64,000 bases of DNA, from the NCBI GenBank assembly GCA_963809205.1, contig CAWEIS010000004.1, positions 310,001 to 374,000 on the forward strand, written 5' to 3'. Under the pieces are notes generated by a model. That model saw only the letters and a list, made by a program, of their open reading frames with translations, had not been told where the DNA came from and made no database searches. Shown piece by piece: positions 36,754-45,575 of the stretch (positions are counted from its first letter, which is position 1; each line of letters starts with the position of its first letter). Source of the DNA: DATLLN01 sp963809205 (GTDB lineage Bacteria > Actinomycetota > Thermoleophilia > Gaiellales > JAICJC01). Both the position numbers and the translations under genes were made by a program.

Positions 36754-37344
36754 ATGGCGCAATTTCACTGGGATCCCGACAGCTATCTGGAGCTGATGCG
36801 CGACGAGGTGCCGCAGTACGAGCGGCTCCAGGACGAGGTGGCCGCGGCGACCGCCGGCGTCGAGGCTCGACGGGTGCTGGAGCTGGGCACCGGGACCGGC
36901 GAGACGGCGCGGCGCGTGCTGGCGGTGCATCCGGCGGCTCAGCTGGCGGGGATCGACGAGTCGCCGGGCATGCTCGAGGCGGCGCGCTCGGCGCTCGACC
37001 CGGCCCGCGTGCGACTGGTCGAGGGGCGGCTGCAGGATCCGCTGCCGGACGGCCCGTGGGATCTCGTCGTGTCGTGCCTCGCGGTGCACCACCTGGACGG
37101 CGAGGGGAAGGCCGATCTCTTCCGGCGGATCGCCGCCGTGCTGGCGCCGGGCGGCAGGTTCGTGCTGGGCGACGTGATCGTACCCGAGGATCCCGCCGAC
37201 CGCGTCACGCCGATCGACGAGACGGAGGGCTACGACCTGCCCGACCGGATCGACGTCCAGCTGCGGTGGCTGGCCGATGCGGGCCTCGCCCCGGAGCTCC
37301 GCTGGGTCGACCGCGACCTGGCCGTGATCGCCGCGTTTCGCTGA
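36754..37344 (+). CDS. Class I SAM-dependent methyltransferase
   Basis: A 196-residue Rossmann-fold methyltransferase. Motif I is VLELGTGTGETARRVLA, motif II GIDESPGMLEAARSAL, the post-motif WDLVVSCLAVHHLDGEGK, and RIAAVLAPGGRFVLGDVIVP. The N-terminus MAQFHWDPDSYLELMRDEVP is like several small-molecule methyltransferases of the Methyltransf_25 group. ATG 36754 is preferred to an upstream in-frame TTG at 36742. It is divergent from lemA, and its end is followed by the 37390-37610 element. Substrate unknown. Confidence 0.85.
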   Translation: MAQFHWDPDSYLELMRDEVPQYERLQDEVAAATAGVEARRVLELGTGTGETARRVLAVHPAAQLAGIDESPGMLEAARSALDPARVRLVEGRLQDPLPDGPWDLVVSCLAVHHLDGEGKADLFRRIAAVLAPGGRFVLGDVIVPEDPADRVTPIDETEGYDLPDRIDVQLRWLADAGLAPELRWVDRDLAVIAAFR

Positions 37345-37389
37345 CGACCCGTGCCGAGGCCGCGCCGAAAGGCGCACAACCGCACGTCT

Positions 37390-37610
37390 GGGGTCTGACC
37401 CCGCTCTGACCCCGACCTGTGCCGGTTGCGTGCCGGTTCTCCGCGACGCTGCCACGAGAGTGCCCGGGCGCCGCGCCCGTCAGCGCGGTTCGCGCCGAGG
37501 CCGAGCGACTGCGGCGCGATCGGGTATGGCCCAGGTCGACTTTGGCACCGAGCGGGCACACGTCGCCCGTGAATTGTTCGTCAAGCGGGGTCAGACCCGG
37601 GTCAGACCCC
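37390..37610. mobile_element. 221-bp element with terminal inverted repeats (MITE- or REPIN-like)
   Basis: The left end, 37390-37414, and the reverse complement of the right end, 37610-37586, match at 23 of 25 bases. Each end itself holds two copies of a GGTCTGACCCC-type palindromic unit. The roughly 170 bp between them contain no supportable gene. The right end stops 2 bp before the stop codon of the minus-strand gene at 37613. Palindromes of this GGGGTCTGACCCC form are typical of REP sequences mobilised by RAYT transposases, but no transposase lies here, so it would be non-autonomous. This region otherwise holds only the gap between 37345 and 37612. Confidence 0.65.
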
Positions 37611-37612
37611 GA

Positions 37613-38284
37613 TCAGTCGCGGAGCGCCGCGGCGCCCGCCTCGAGCACACGGTCGGCGATCGCCTGCGCCGCCGCCAGCTGTGCGTCCAGCTCGACCCAG
37701 CCGCCGCCGGGCAGCCGCGCCACGCAGAGGCAGCTGTACTCGTACTCGACCCGCAGGCCGCCGCAGGCGTCGATCCACCAGACCAGCGTCTCCGGGTCGA
37801 ACAGCCGCCGCACACGCTCGTCGGGCGCATCGCGGTCGACAACGACATGGAACAGCTCCGCGAAGTCAGCCGACTCGAAATCCACGGTCTTCATGCCCGG
37901 CTGCACCAGCGGCTTGGGCAGGCCGTCGCCCGTCGCGTAGACGCTGAACTGCGGGAACCCGGCCGCGAGCAGGGCCTGCACCACGACCATGGGCACGAGA
38001 TCCGGCTGGCGGTCGGAGCCGACGTTGATCAGCAGCTGGTACATCGCGCCGCCCTGCGGGCCCACCGGCACCTCGTAGGGGACGCCGACGAGCTCGTCGT
38101 CGCGGCGCAGCAGCTCCGTGGTTCCGATCGAGGGCCGCTCGCAGACCTCGTAGCCGTTCATCACCGCCCAGCCGCCGATCGGGTCGTCGGAATCGCCGCC
38201 GGTGCCGGAGTTCTGGACCGAACGCCAGATGGCGTAGCCGGCGACGGCGACCATCAGCAGGGCGGGCAGCGTTGCGGGCAGCAT
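37613..38284 (-). CDS. Hypothetical membrane-anchored protein
   Basis: Not recognised. 223 residues: a short N-terminal transmembrane helix (ATLPALLMVAVAGYAIW), a linker, then a soluble alpha/beta domain with IGGWAVMNGYEVCERPSIG, YQLLINVGSDRQPDLVPMVV, YATGDGLPKPLVQPGMKTVD and LAAAQAIADRVLEAG. The orientation puts the domain outside the membrane if the positive-inside rule holds weakly. It is divergent from the ubiD-like gene. Its stop codon touches the terminal repeat of the neighbouring element, so its 3' end may have been altered by the insertion. Confidence 0.6.
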   Translation of the reverse strand: MLPATLPALLMVAVAGYAIWRSVQNSGTGGDSDDPIGGWAVMNGYEVCERPSIGTTELLRRDDELVGVPYEVPVGPQGGAMYQLLINVGSDRQPDLVPMVVVQALLAAGFPQFSVYATGDGLPKPLVQPGMKTVDFESADFAELFHVVVDRDAPDERVRRLFDPETLVWWIDACGGLRVEYEYSCLCVARLPGGGWVELDAQLAAAQAIADRVLEAGAAALRD

Positions 38285-38330
38285 GCCCGATGTATCGGCA
38301 CCCTCGCCTCACGGCTACACTCGCCCGGCG

Positions 38331-39797
38331 ATGGCCTTCCGAGACCTCCGGGACTGGCTCGATCACCTGCGCCGCGAGGGCGAGCTGCACGAGGTGACGG
38401 CCGAGGTCGACCCGCACCTCGAGATCACCGAGATCTCCGACCGTGTGATGAAGGCCGGCGATGGCCCCGCGCTGCTCTTTCGCAACGTCAAGGACTCCGA
38501 CCTGCCGCTGGTGATCAACCAGTTCGCGACCGAGCGGCGGATGTGCATGGCATTCGGCGTCGAGCGGCTCGACGAGCTGGGCGAGAAGGTGCAGAGCGTG
38601 CTCGAGATGACGCCGCCCGAGGGGATGCTCGACAAGATCCGCGCACTGGGCAAGCTCAAGTCGCTGGCCGACTCGCGGCCGCGCTCCGTGCGCAGCGGTG
38701 TGTGCCAGGAGATCGTGCTCGACCCGCCCAGCCTGGACGGCATCCCGGTCATGACCTGCTGGCCGAAGGACGGCGGCCCGTTCATCACGTTGCCTGCGGT
38801 GATCACGAAGGACCCGCGGACGGGGATGCGCAACGTGGGCATGTATCGCATCCAGCGCTTCGACTCGGCGACGGCCGCGCTGCACTGGCAGATCCATAAG
38901 GACGCGGCTGCCGACTGGCGGGGGATGGGCGAGCGGATGGACGTCGCGGTCGCCCTCGGCCTCGACCCGATCACCGCGTACTCGGCCTCTGCGCCGTTGC
39001 CCAAGCATGTGGACGAGCTGATGCTCGCCGGCTTCCTGCGCGGCGAGCCGGTGGAGCTGGTGCGCGCGAAGACCGTCGACCTCGAGGTGCCGGCGAACGC
39101 CGAGATCGTGATCGAGGGCTACGTCGAGAAGGGCGAGCTGCGCGACGAGGGCCCGTTCGGCGACCACACCGGCTACTACACGCCGGTCGAGCCGTTCCCC
39201 GTGCTGCACGTGACCGCCGTGACCATGCGCCGTGACGCGATCTACCCGTCGATCGTCGTCGGCGTCCCGCCCGCCGAGGACGTGTGGCTGGGCAAGGCGA
39301 CCGAGCGCCTGTTCCTGCCCGCCGTGCGGATGACGATGCCCGAGGTGGTGGACTACGACCTGCCGTTCCAGGGCGCCTTCCACAACCTGGCCATCGTCTC
39401 GATCCGCAAGGCGTTCCCCGGCCACGCGCGCAAGGTGATGCACTCGATCTGGGGCACCGGGCTGATGTCCCTGACCAAGGGCGTCGTGGTGGTCGACGAC
39501 TGGGTCGACGTGCACGACTACGGCCAGGTGATGTGGCAGGTCGGGGCGAACGTCGACCCGGCCCGCGACCTGGAGCTGGCCCACGGGCCGCTCGATCACC
39601 TCGACCACGCCCCCACGCGCCAGTTCACCGGCGGCAAGATCGGGATCGACGCCACGGCGAAGTGGCCGGAGGAGGGCTATACCAGGGGATGGCCGGACGT
39701 CGCCGAAATGTCCGCCGAGATGCGCGATCTGGTCACCCGCAGGTGGCCGGAGTATGGGATCAACGTTACGAAGACGGACACCCGAGGGCCGCGATAA
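38331..39797 (+). CDS. UbiD-family prenylated-FMN-dependent decarboxylase (menaquinone route, MqnL-like)
   Basis: A 488-residue UbiD-type decarboxylase using prenylated FMN. It starts FRDLRDWLDHLRREGELHEV, has VGMYRIQRFDSATAALHWQ (prFMN/metal-binding region), GYVEKGELRDEGPFGDHTGYYT holding the acidic residues of the E-R-E set, and VDDWVDVHDYGQVMWQVG. Because the same island holds mqnE, mqnA, mqnC and a ubiX-like gene, the likely substrate is the prenylated 1,4-dihydroxy-6-naphthoate of the futalosine pathway (MqnL role). ATG 38331 has TACACT 9 nt upstream. Confidence 0.88.
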   Translation: MAFRDLRDWLDHLRREGELHEVTAEVDPHLEITEISDRVMKAGDGPALLFRNVKDSDLPLVINQFATERRMCMAFGVERLDELGEKVQSVLEMTPPEGMLDKIRALGKLKSLADSRPRSVRSGVCQEIVLDPPSLDGIPVMTCWPKDGGPFITLPAVITKDPRTGMRNVGMYRIQRFDSATAALHWQIHKDAAADWRGMGERMDVAVALGLDPITAYSASAPLPKHVDELMLAGFLRGEPVELVRAKTVDLEVPANAEIVIEGYVEKGELRDEGPFGDHTGYYTPVEPFPVLHVTAVTMRRDAIYPSIVVGVPPAEDVWLGKATERLFLPAVRMTMPEVVDYDLPFQGAFHNLAIVSIRKAFPGHARKVMHSIWGTGLMSLTKGVVVVDDWVDVHDYGQVMWQVGANVDPARDLELAHGPLDHLDHAPTRQFTGGKIGIDATAKWPEEGYTRGWPDVAEMSAEMRDLVTRRWPEYGINVTKTDTRGPR

Positions 39798-39827
39798 GAT
39801 GGCGCCGCATCGGTGAAGGAGGATGAG

Positions 39828-40535
39828 GTGGCGGACACCCCCGCCGGGTCACATGCACATGCGCACACGTCGCCCGAAGCTCCCAGCTCGGCCGTCACCC
39901 GCTCCCAGTTCCTGACGCTGTCGTCGGTGGGCCTGGGCGCCGCCATCGGCGCGGTGATCGGCGTGCCCGCCGTCGCGTACGTGCTGGCGCCGGTCACGGA
40001 GGAGTCGACGTTCGAGCCGGTCTACCTGGGGACGACCGACTCGTTCCCGGCCGCGCCGCAGGGCCAGTTCAAGCCGATCGCCGCCCAGTACATCGAGACC
40101 AAGGCCGAGCCCGCCACCAGCGCGGGGCTGGCATGGGTGGTGAACACGGGCAAGACCAACACTGACTGGCTGTCCACGGACGCGCAGTTCATCGTCTTCT
40201 CGAACCGCTGCATGCACCTCGGCTGCCCGGTGCTCGGCACCGGCGTCGGCTTCCAGTGCCCCTGCCACGGCGGCGCGTACGACACGGAGGGCAAGCGCAT
40301 CGCCGGCCCGCCGATCCGCCCGCTCGACCGCTTCCAGTGGGAGATCAAGAACTCGAACGAGCTCTGGATCACGCAGCGTTGGAGCGTCGACTTCGTGAAC
40401 GGCAAGCTGACCTACTTCCCGGTGAAGATGCCCGGCCAGCCCGTGCACACCCCGGGGCCGTTCGGGGACACCGTGCCGGACGTGCTCTACCCGAACGTGA
40501 CCTACACCCACGGGCCTGTGCCCAAGGCGCAGTAG
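39828..40535 (+). CDS. qcrA: Rieske iron-sulfur subunit of menaquinol:cytochrome c reductase
   Basis: A 235-residue Rieske protein. After a His-rich N-terminus it has one membrane anchor (LTLSSVGLGAAIGAVIGVPA), then a periplasmic domain with the 2Fe-2S ligands in SNRCMHLGCPVLG and FQCPCHGGAYDTEGKRIAGP. A single helix matches Bacillus QcrA and cytochrome b6f Rieske proteins rather than the three-helix Actinobacterial type. GTG 39828 is chosen for the AAGGAGGA ribosome site 4-5 nt upstream, one of few clear ones in this strand. TAAGAT at 39795 is a likely -10 box, so this operon has a short leader. Confidence 0.93.
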   Translation: MADTPAGSHAHAHTSPEAPSSAVTRSQFLTLSSVGLGAAIGAVIGVPAVAYVLAPVTEESTFEPVYLGTTDSFPAAPQGQFKPIAAQYIETKAEPATSAGLAWVVNTGKTNTDWLSTDAQFIVFSNRCMHLGCPVLGTGVGFQCPCHGGAYDTEGKRIAGPPIRPLDRFQWEIKNSNELWITQRWSVDFVNGKLTYFPVKMPGQPVHTPGPFGDTVPDVLYPNVTYTHGPVPKAQ

Positions 40536-40538
40536 CCG

Positions 40539-41255
40539 ATGCCGCTTCCCGTCCCCCCGATCCCCGAGCCCAAGCGCGCCGTCCTCGCCACCGAGGACTG
40601 GATCGAGTACCGCACCGGCTACCCGACGCTCGTCCGCAAGTTCCTGTTCCGCAAGGTGCCGCACACCGGGTGGTTCCACACGCTGGGCAGCTCGCTGTTG
40701 ACCGTGTTCATCCTCCAGGCGACCACCGGCATCCTGCTGGCGATGAGCTACGACCCGTCGCCCGCCGGCGCGTACCAGTCGATCCGCTACATCACCGACG
40801 ACCAGACCTTCGGCTGGCTGATCCGCGGCACGCACAAGTGGGGCGCCAGCGTGATGGTGATCCTTCTCTTCCTGCACATGGGCCGCACGTTCTTCTACGG
40901 CGCCTACAAGTACCCGCGGGAGATGACCTGGCTGACCGGGTCGCTGATCTTCATCTCCGTGATGGGGATGGGGCTGACCGGCTACCTGCTGGTCTGGGAC
41001 CAGCGTGCCTACTGGGCGTCGGTCGTCGCCATCAACATCAACGGCACCGCGCCGGTGCTGGGGCCGTTCATCTCCAAATTCCTGTTATCCGGGCCGGTGT
41101 TCAACTACCTCACCATCTCCCGGTTCTACTCCTTACACATGCTCGCGATACCCAGCGCCATTGTGGCGCTGATCTTCGTGCACATGTGGCTGATCGTGAA
41201 GCTCGGCGTGACGCCGTGGCCGTCGCGGCCGGTCGATGGCGAGGTCGAGCGCTAG
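40539..41255 (+). CDS. qcrB: Cytochrome b6-type subunit of the quinol oxidising complex
   Basis: A 238-residue N-terminal cytochrome b with four transmembrane helices. The haem histidines fall in GTHKWGASVMVILLFLHMGR and FYSLHMLAIPSAIVALIFVH. GMGLTGYLLVWDQRAYWASV is the Qo/helix C region. Length and content match the separate b6 subunit of b6f-like and Bacillus bc complexes, with the C-terminal half encoded by the next gene. Three bp after the Rieske stop, one bp before the next start. Confidence 0.94.
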   Translation: MPLPVPPIPEPKRAVLATEDWIEYRTGYPTLVRKFLFRKVPHTGWFHTLGSSLLTVFILQATTGILLAMSYDPSPAGAYQSIRYITDDQTFGWLIRGTHKWGASVMVILLFLHMGRTFFYGAYKYPREMTWLTGSLIFISVMGMGLTGYLLVWDQRAYWASVVAININGTAPVLGPFISKFLLSGPVFNYLTISRFYSLHMLAIPSAIVALIFVHMWLIVKLGVTPWPSRPVDGEVER

Positions 41256-42053
41256 ATGGCGCGGAAGGTCATCAACCGCCGCGTCGTGTACGAGGCGGAG
41301 CACGCGGATCAGACGAAGGTCGGGCACAGCTTCTTCCCGTTCGCGATGTTCCACGACGTCGTCGTCAACCTGCTGATCGTCGTGCTGATCGTGGCCATGG
41401 CGATCATCTGGCACGTCACGGCCGGCCCGATCTCGGCCTCCCACCCGGAGGGCGTGAACGGCTGGCTGGGCGCGCTCTACGAGAGCCAGGCGAACCCGGC
41501 GGTGCAGTCCACCGAGCCGCGGCCGGAGTGGTACTTCCTGTTCCTGTTCGAGTTGCTGCGGATCTTCAAGGAGCCGTGGCAGCTGATCTTCGCCACGATC
41601 ATCATCCCGACGATCCTGATGGTGCTGCTGATCATGTGGCCGTTCATCGACCGCGGCCGCGACCGGCGGCTCTCGCGGCGGCCGTGGGGCGTCGCCATCG
41701 GCCTGGCCACGCCTGCCGTGCTGATCGCCCTGACGATCGCGGGCAACGAGGCGCCGGGAGCCGTCTCCGGCTCGAACATCACCGGAAACCCGGCGTTCGA
41801 CTCCCTGCCGGCGGCGACCGTGATCGCCGACAACGGCTGCACCGGCTGCCATAACTTCGGCGCCGGCGGCGGCACGCTCGGCCCGAACCTGTCGAAGGGC
41901 GCCCCCAACCCGGATCCGGCCGCCATCAAGGCCCAGATCGAGAACGGCGGCGGCGGGATGCCGCCGTTCGGCGGCAAGATCCCCGAGGCCCAGATCCAGC
42001 AGATCGTGGACTTCATCGTCGGGCTCGGCACGGGTACTCCACCGGCCCAGTAG
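41256..42053 (+). CDS. qcrC: Subunit IV-cytochrome c fusion of the quinol oxidising complex (QcrC-like)
   Basis: A 265-residue fusion. The first part is subunit IV of cytochrome b with three helices and the Qo motif TEPRPEWYFLFLFELLRIFK. After a linker, the C-terminal 80 residues form a cytochrome c domain with NGCTGCHNFGAGGG (CxxCH, about residue 194-198) and the axial methionine in GGMPPFGGKIPE. This is the Bacillus QcrC design, in which the cytochrome c is tethered to the complex. Its TAG stop is also the first three bases of a TAGGCT -10 box for ubiX. Confidence 0.94.
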   Translation: MARKVINRRVVYEAEHADQTKVGHSFFPFAMFHDVVVNLLIVVLIVAMAIIWHVTAGPISASHPEGVNGWLGALYESQANPAVQSTEPRPEWYFLFLFELLRIFKEPWQLIFATIIIPTILMVLLIMWPFIDRGRDRRLSRRPWGVAIGLATPAVLIALTIAGNEAPGAVSGSNITGNPAFDSLPAATVIADNGCTGCHNFGAGGGTLGPNLSKGAPNPDPAAIKAQIENGGGGMPPFGGKIPEAQIQQIVDFIVGLGTGTPPAQ

Positions 42054-42056
42054 GCT
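42051..42056 (+). promoter_or_regulatory. TAGGCT -10 box overlapping the qcrC stop, ahead of ubiX
   Basis: TAGGCT begins with the qcrC stop codon and ends 7 nt before the ubiX ATG. It would give a leaderless ubiX transcript independent of the qcr operon. The same stop/-10 overlap occurs at 26131 and 50415. Confidence 0.5.
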
Positions 42057-42063
42057 TTCCGCC

Positions 42064-42660
42064 ATGCGCGTGATGCTGGGGATCACCGGCGCGTCCGGCG
42101 CGCCGTACGCGGCGCGTGTCCTGCGTGCGCTGGCCGAGTCGGGCGCCGAGGTGGGGCTGGTGGCCTCCCAGGCCGGCCGGCAGGTGATCGCGCTCGAGAT
42201 CTACGGCGACCGCGCGATGGACGGCACCGAGGCGCTCGAGCGGTTCGTCGCCGACCACGGCAACCCGTCCATGCGGATCTGGGGCGAGAAGGACTACTCG
42301 GCGCCCTACGCGTCCGGCTCGGCCCGCACGGACGCCGTGGTCATCTGCCCATGCTCGATGGCCTCGATCGGCACGATCGTCGCCGGCGCCGAGGCGAACC
42401 TGATCCACCGGGCGGCCGGCGTGCAGCTCAAGGAGCGGCGCAAGCTGGTGCTCGTCCCCCGCGAGACGCCGCTGTCGTCGATCCACCTCGAGAATCTGCT
42501 GCGGATCCGCAATGCCGGCGCGGATGTGGTGGCGGCGATGCCCGGCTTCTACCATCTGCCACAGACGATCGACGATCTGGTGGACTTCGTGGCCGGTCGT
42601 GTGATCGACTCACTGGGCCTGGACATGACGCTGTTCGAGAGATGGGGTGGAGCCAGGTGA
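42064..42660 (+). CDS. ubiX: UbiX-like flavin prenyltransferase (MqnM role)
   Basis: A 198-residue flavin prenyltransferase that makes the prenylated FMN used by UbiD-type decarboxylases. N-terminus VMLGITGASGAPYAARVL (flavin-binding GASG), then VVICPCSMASIGTIVAGAEA, NLIHRAAGVQLKERRKLVLV and RETPLSSIHLENLL, all diagnostic. Normal length. Starts after a TAGGCT box; its stop overlaps the menG start (GTGA). It pairs with the ubiD-like gene 4 kb upstream. Confidence 0.95.
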   Translation: MRVMLGITGASGAPYAARVLRALAESGAEVGLVASQAGRQVIALEIYGDRAMDGTEALERFVADHGNPSMRIWGEKDYSAPYASGSARTDAVVICPCSMASIGTIVAGAEANLIHRAAGVQLKERRKLVLVPRETPLSSIHLENLLRIRNAGADVVAAMPGFYHLPQTIDDLVDFVAGRVIDSLGLDMTLFERWGGAR

Positions 42661-43343
42661 GCGTGCAGCCTGAACGGGTGCGCGAGATGTTCGACCGGAT
42701 CTCGCCGTCCTACGACCGGATGAACCGGGTGATGAGCCTCGGCATGGACGGGCGGTGGCGGGAGGCGGCCGTGCGGGCCGTGCGCCTGGAGCCGGGCGAT
42801 CCGGCGCTCGACGTGTGCTGCGGCACCGGCGACCTGGCCATCGAGCTGCGCCGTGCCGTAGGCCCGGGCGGGCGGGTGGTCGGCCTCGACTTCTCGGAGC
42901 AGATGCTGGACGTCGCCCGCGCCAAGTCGGCGGCGGTCGAGTGGATGCAGGGCGACGCGCTGGGGCTGCCCTTCGCCGACGGCGAGTTCGCCGCGGCCAC
43001 GGTTGGGTGGGGCGTCCGCAACCTCGCCGACCGCGAGCTGGGATTCCGCGAGATGGCCCGCGTCGTCCGCCCCGGCGGGCGCATCGTCTGCCTCGAGATG
43101 AGCCAGCCGCCGGGTTGGGCCGCCCCCTTCGCGCACGTCTGGACCGACCGCGCCGTGCCCGTGCTGGGCAAGGTGCTGGCGGGCGACGGCGACGCCTACA
43201 CGTACCTGCCGGAGTCCGCCCGGGCATTCCCGGGCGCCCCGCAGCTCGCCGCGATCATGCGCGACGCCGGCCTGACCACGGTCGGCTACCGGCGCCTGAT
43301 GCTGGGCGTCGTCGCCATCCACGTCGGGGAGGTGCCGCGGTGA
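42657..43343 (+). CDS. menG: Demethylmenaquinone methyltransferase
   Basis: A 228-residue UbiE/MenG methyltransferase, which adds the C-methyl group in the last step to menaquinone using SAM. VREMFDRISPSYDRMNRVMS and GMDGRWREAAVRAV open the protein; motif I is LDVCCGTGDLAIELRRA; WGVRNLADRELGFREMARVV and GGRIVCLEMSQPPG follow. Start and stop both overlap neighbours as GTGA, so ubiX-menG-prenyl synthase are translated in sequence. The quinone context makes menaquinone, not ubiquinone, the product. Confidence 0.93.
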   Translation: MSVQPERVREMFDRISPSYDRMNRVMSLGMDGRWREAAVRAVRLEPGDPALDVCCGTGDLAIELRRAVGPGGRVVGLDFSEQMLDVARAKSAAVEWMQGDALGLPFADGEFAAATVGWGVRNLADRELGFREMARVVRPGGRIVCLEMSQPPGWAAPFAHVWTDRAVPVLGKVLAGDGDAYTYLPESARAFPGAPQLAAIMRDAGLTTVGYRRLMLGVVAIHVGEVPR

Positions 43344-44291
43344 GCCTGCTGGCGCCGTCCCATGTCGCCTTCGTCGAGCGGGTGGAGAGGCGGCTGCGCG
43401 CGGCCGTCGGCGCCCTCGACGGCACGGTGGCCGACGCCGGCGGCAGGACGCTCGAGTCCGGCGGCAAGCGGCTGCGGCCGCTGCTCGTGCACCTGTCGGC
43501 GCCGCCGGCCACGCGTGACGGCGAGAGCCTGGTGATCGCCGGCTGCGCCGTCGAGCTGGTGCACATGGCCACGCTGGTGCACGACGACCAGCTCGACCGC
43601 GCGCCGCTGCGGCGCGGACGGCCGACGGTCTGGGCGACGGACGGCGAGCTGGTCGCCACGTCCACCGGCGACTACCTGTTCGCGCGCGCCTTCGCCGAGC
43701 TGGTCGAGACCGGCGATCTGCCCGCGGTGACGCTGCTCTCCGACGCCTGCCTGTCGCTCGCCCGCGGCGAGATACTGCAGCGCGCGCAGGCGGGCGCCGT
43801 CGACACGACGGTCGACCAGTACCTGGAGCGCTGCACGCCTGAAGACCGGCCGCCTGTTCGCCGCCGCGGCGATGCTGGGCGGCCGCCTGGGCGGCCTGGG
43901 CGACACCGACCTCGCGGCGCTCGGTCGCTTCGCCGAGTCGCTCGGCCTGGCTTTCCAGATCGCCGACGACGTGCTGGACTGCGACGGCGACCCGCAGACC
44001 ACGGGCAAGCCGCTGGGCACCGACCTGCTCGACGGCACGGTCACGCTGCCGCTGATCCTGGCCGCCGAGCGCGACCCGAAGGTCGCGGAGGTGATCGCCG
44101 CCGGTGCCCGCCCGGGCGACGTGCTGCCGACGCTGCACCGGGTCGTTCGCTCGGGCGCGATCGCGCTGGCCCGGGTCGAGGCGGAGCGCCACGCGGCCGC
44201 GGCCGAGGCGGCGCTGGACGAGCTCGAGGCGACGATCGAGACCACGCCACTGCGCGCGGCCGTCCGCAGCTCGGTCGAGCGCAGCGCCTAG
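43340..44291 (+). CDS. Long-chain polyprenyl diphosphate synthase
   Basis: A trans-prenyltransferase of about 316 residues making the menaquinone side chain. Motifs: ESGGKRLRPLLV, first Asp-rich motif in LVHDDQLDRAPLRRGRPTVW (DDxxD-like, about residue 82), KTGRLFAAAAMLGG and the second Asp-rich motif in AFQIADDVLDCDGDPQTTGK (about 210). One inserted C near 43838 (acg[c]ctg) shifts the frame between YLERCT and LKTGRLF. GTG 43340 overlaps the menG stop. Chain length is not readable. Confidence 0.9.
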
Positions 44292-45569
44292 AACGACATT
44301 CGGGCGTACGGCGAGGTGTTGAGCAGGGCCCGCATGGCGACGCCGTCCACCTCGGTGTCGAAGCGCAGCCGCTCGGGGCTCCAGTCCTCCACGCCGACCC
44401 GGTAGGAGCCGTCCTCGGCGGGCGTCAGCGCCAGCTCCTCGCCGTCCTGGACGAGCAGAGGCTTGCCGTCGCGGGTACCCACCTCGAGACACGACATCCA
44501 GGGGTTGTGCGATCGGTAGATGCCGCGCCGCGCGTCGCCACTCGGCGGGCGGGTCGGCGTCGAACGTCTCCGGGTGGGCGGTGTCGGCCAGCTCGCCCAG
44601 ATCCGGCTCGTCGGCGCCCAGCGCGCGTTCCACCAGCTGGCGCTGCCCGCGCAGGCCGTTCGAGAAGCCGACCGCCGCCCGGCCGGCCGCCGGGTCGATC
44701 CACATCTGCGCGTGGTAGCCGACCATCCCGCCGCTGTGCCCGATCCAGCCGTCGGCGCGGCGGACGTCGAGCGCGTAGCCGTAGTCCGTGCCGTCGCCGC
44801 AGTCGACGTACGGGGTGGTCATCAGCCGGTGACCCTGCTCGCTCAGCACGCCGTCGCCGCCGGCGAGCAGCATCCGCGCGTAGGCCGCCAGGTCGGCGGG
44901 CGTGCAGCAGACGCTGCCGTCGGCCGCCGCGTACTCCAGCCACGTGGCAGGCACCAGCGGGTCGCCGGGATGCCACGGCCGCTCGTCGTCGGCCTGAGAG
45001 TGGCCGACCGCCAGCCGCGGCCGCATCTCGTTGCGGATGTCCGGCTCGGACGACGCCATCCCGAGCGGCTCGAAGATCTCGCGCCGGTAGGTCTCCTGGT
45101 ACGGCTCGCCCGTCAGCCGCTCGAGCAGCATGCCGAGCGCCTGGTAGCCGGGGTTCGAGTACCAGAACCGCCCGGGCGGCACCACCGTCGTCCGCGCCAG
45201 GCGGAGCACCGACATCGGCGTCGACGGGTCCTCGTCCAGGCCCATCGGCAGCCCGGCGGTGTGGGTCAGAAGCTGGTGGACGGTGACGCCGGGCACCGGG
45301 AACAGCGGCAGCAGCGAGCGCACCTCCGCCTGCAGGTCGAGCTCGCCGCTCTCGACGCGGCGCATCAGGCAGACGGCGGTGAACGACTTGGTGATCGAGC
45401 CGATCTCGAACAGCGTGTCCGGCGTGACCGGTCGGCCCGACGCCGGGTCGGCGAGCCCGTAGCAGCGCACGTCGAGGCCGCCGTCGCGGTCGGTGACCGC
45501 CAGGGCGAGGCCGGGGGTTGCGCCGGTGGCCAGGATGCGCTCGGCGAGGGCGTCGACGGCATCCGGCAT
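44288..45569 (-). CDS. Class C beta-lactamase-fold serine hydrolase
   Basis: A serine hydrolase of about 426 residues of the penicillin-binding/beta-lactamase fold, probably cytosolic as no signal peptide is seen. Catalytic SxxK in EIGSITKSFTAV, YxN in FWYSNPGYQALG and the third motif in GWIGHSGGMVGYHAQ are present. The C-terminal domain (DGEELALTPAEDGSYRVG) resembles the lipocalin-like tail of many esterases of this family. A single extra base at 44535 breaks the frame. It is divergent from mqnE, with TAAGCT 6 nt before its ATG, and interrupts the quinone island. It is likely a peptidase or esterase; its link to quinones, if any, is unknown. Confidence 0.83.
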
Positions 45570-45575
45570 CGCGCC

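Noticed and set aside
37415..37585. A transposase fragment inside the 221-bp element
   Set aside because: Open frames here are short and Arg-rich on both strands with no Y1_Tnp HUH motif or other transposase motif.
43830..43850. Programmed +1 frameshifting in the prenyl synthase
   Set aside because: There is no slippery codon, stop codon or stimulatory structure, and similar insertions occur at unrelated contexts throughout the window.
42549..45569. A 1,006-residue minus-strand protein continuing from the serine hydrolase
   Set aside because: After the frame break at 44535 it runs through the antisense of the prenyl synthase and menG as Arg/Pro-rich nonsense. The hydrolase's true C-terminus is in another frame and stops at 44288.
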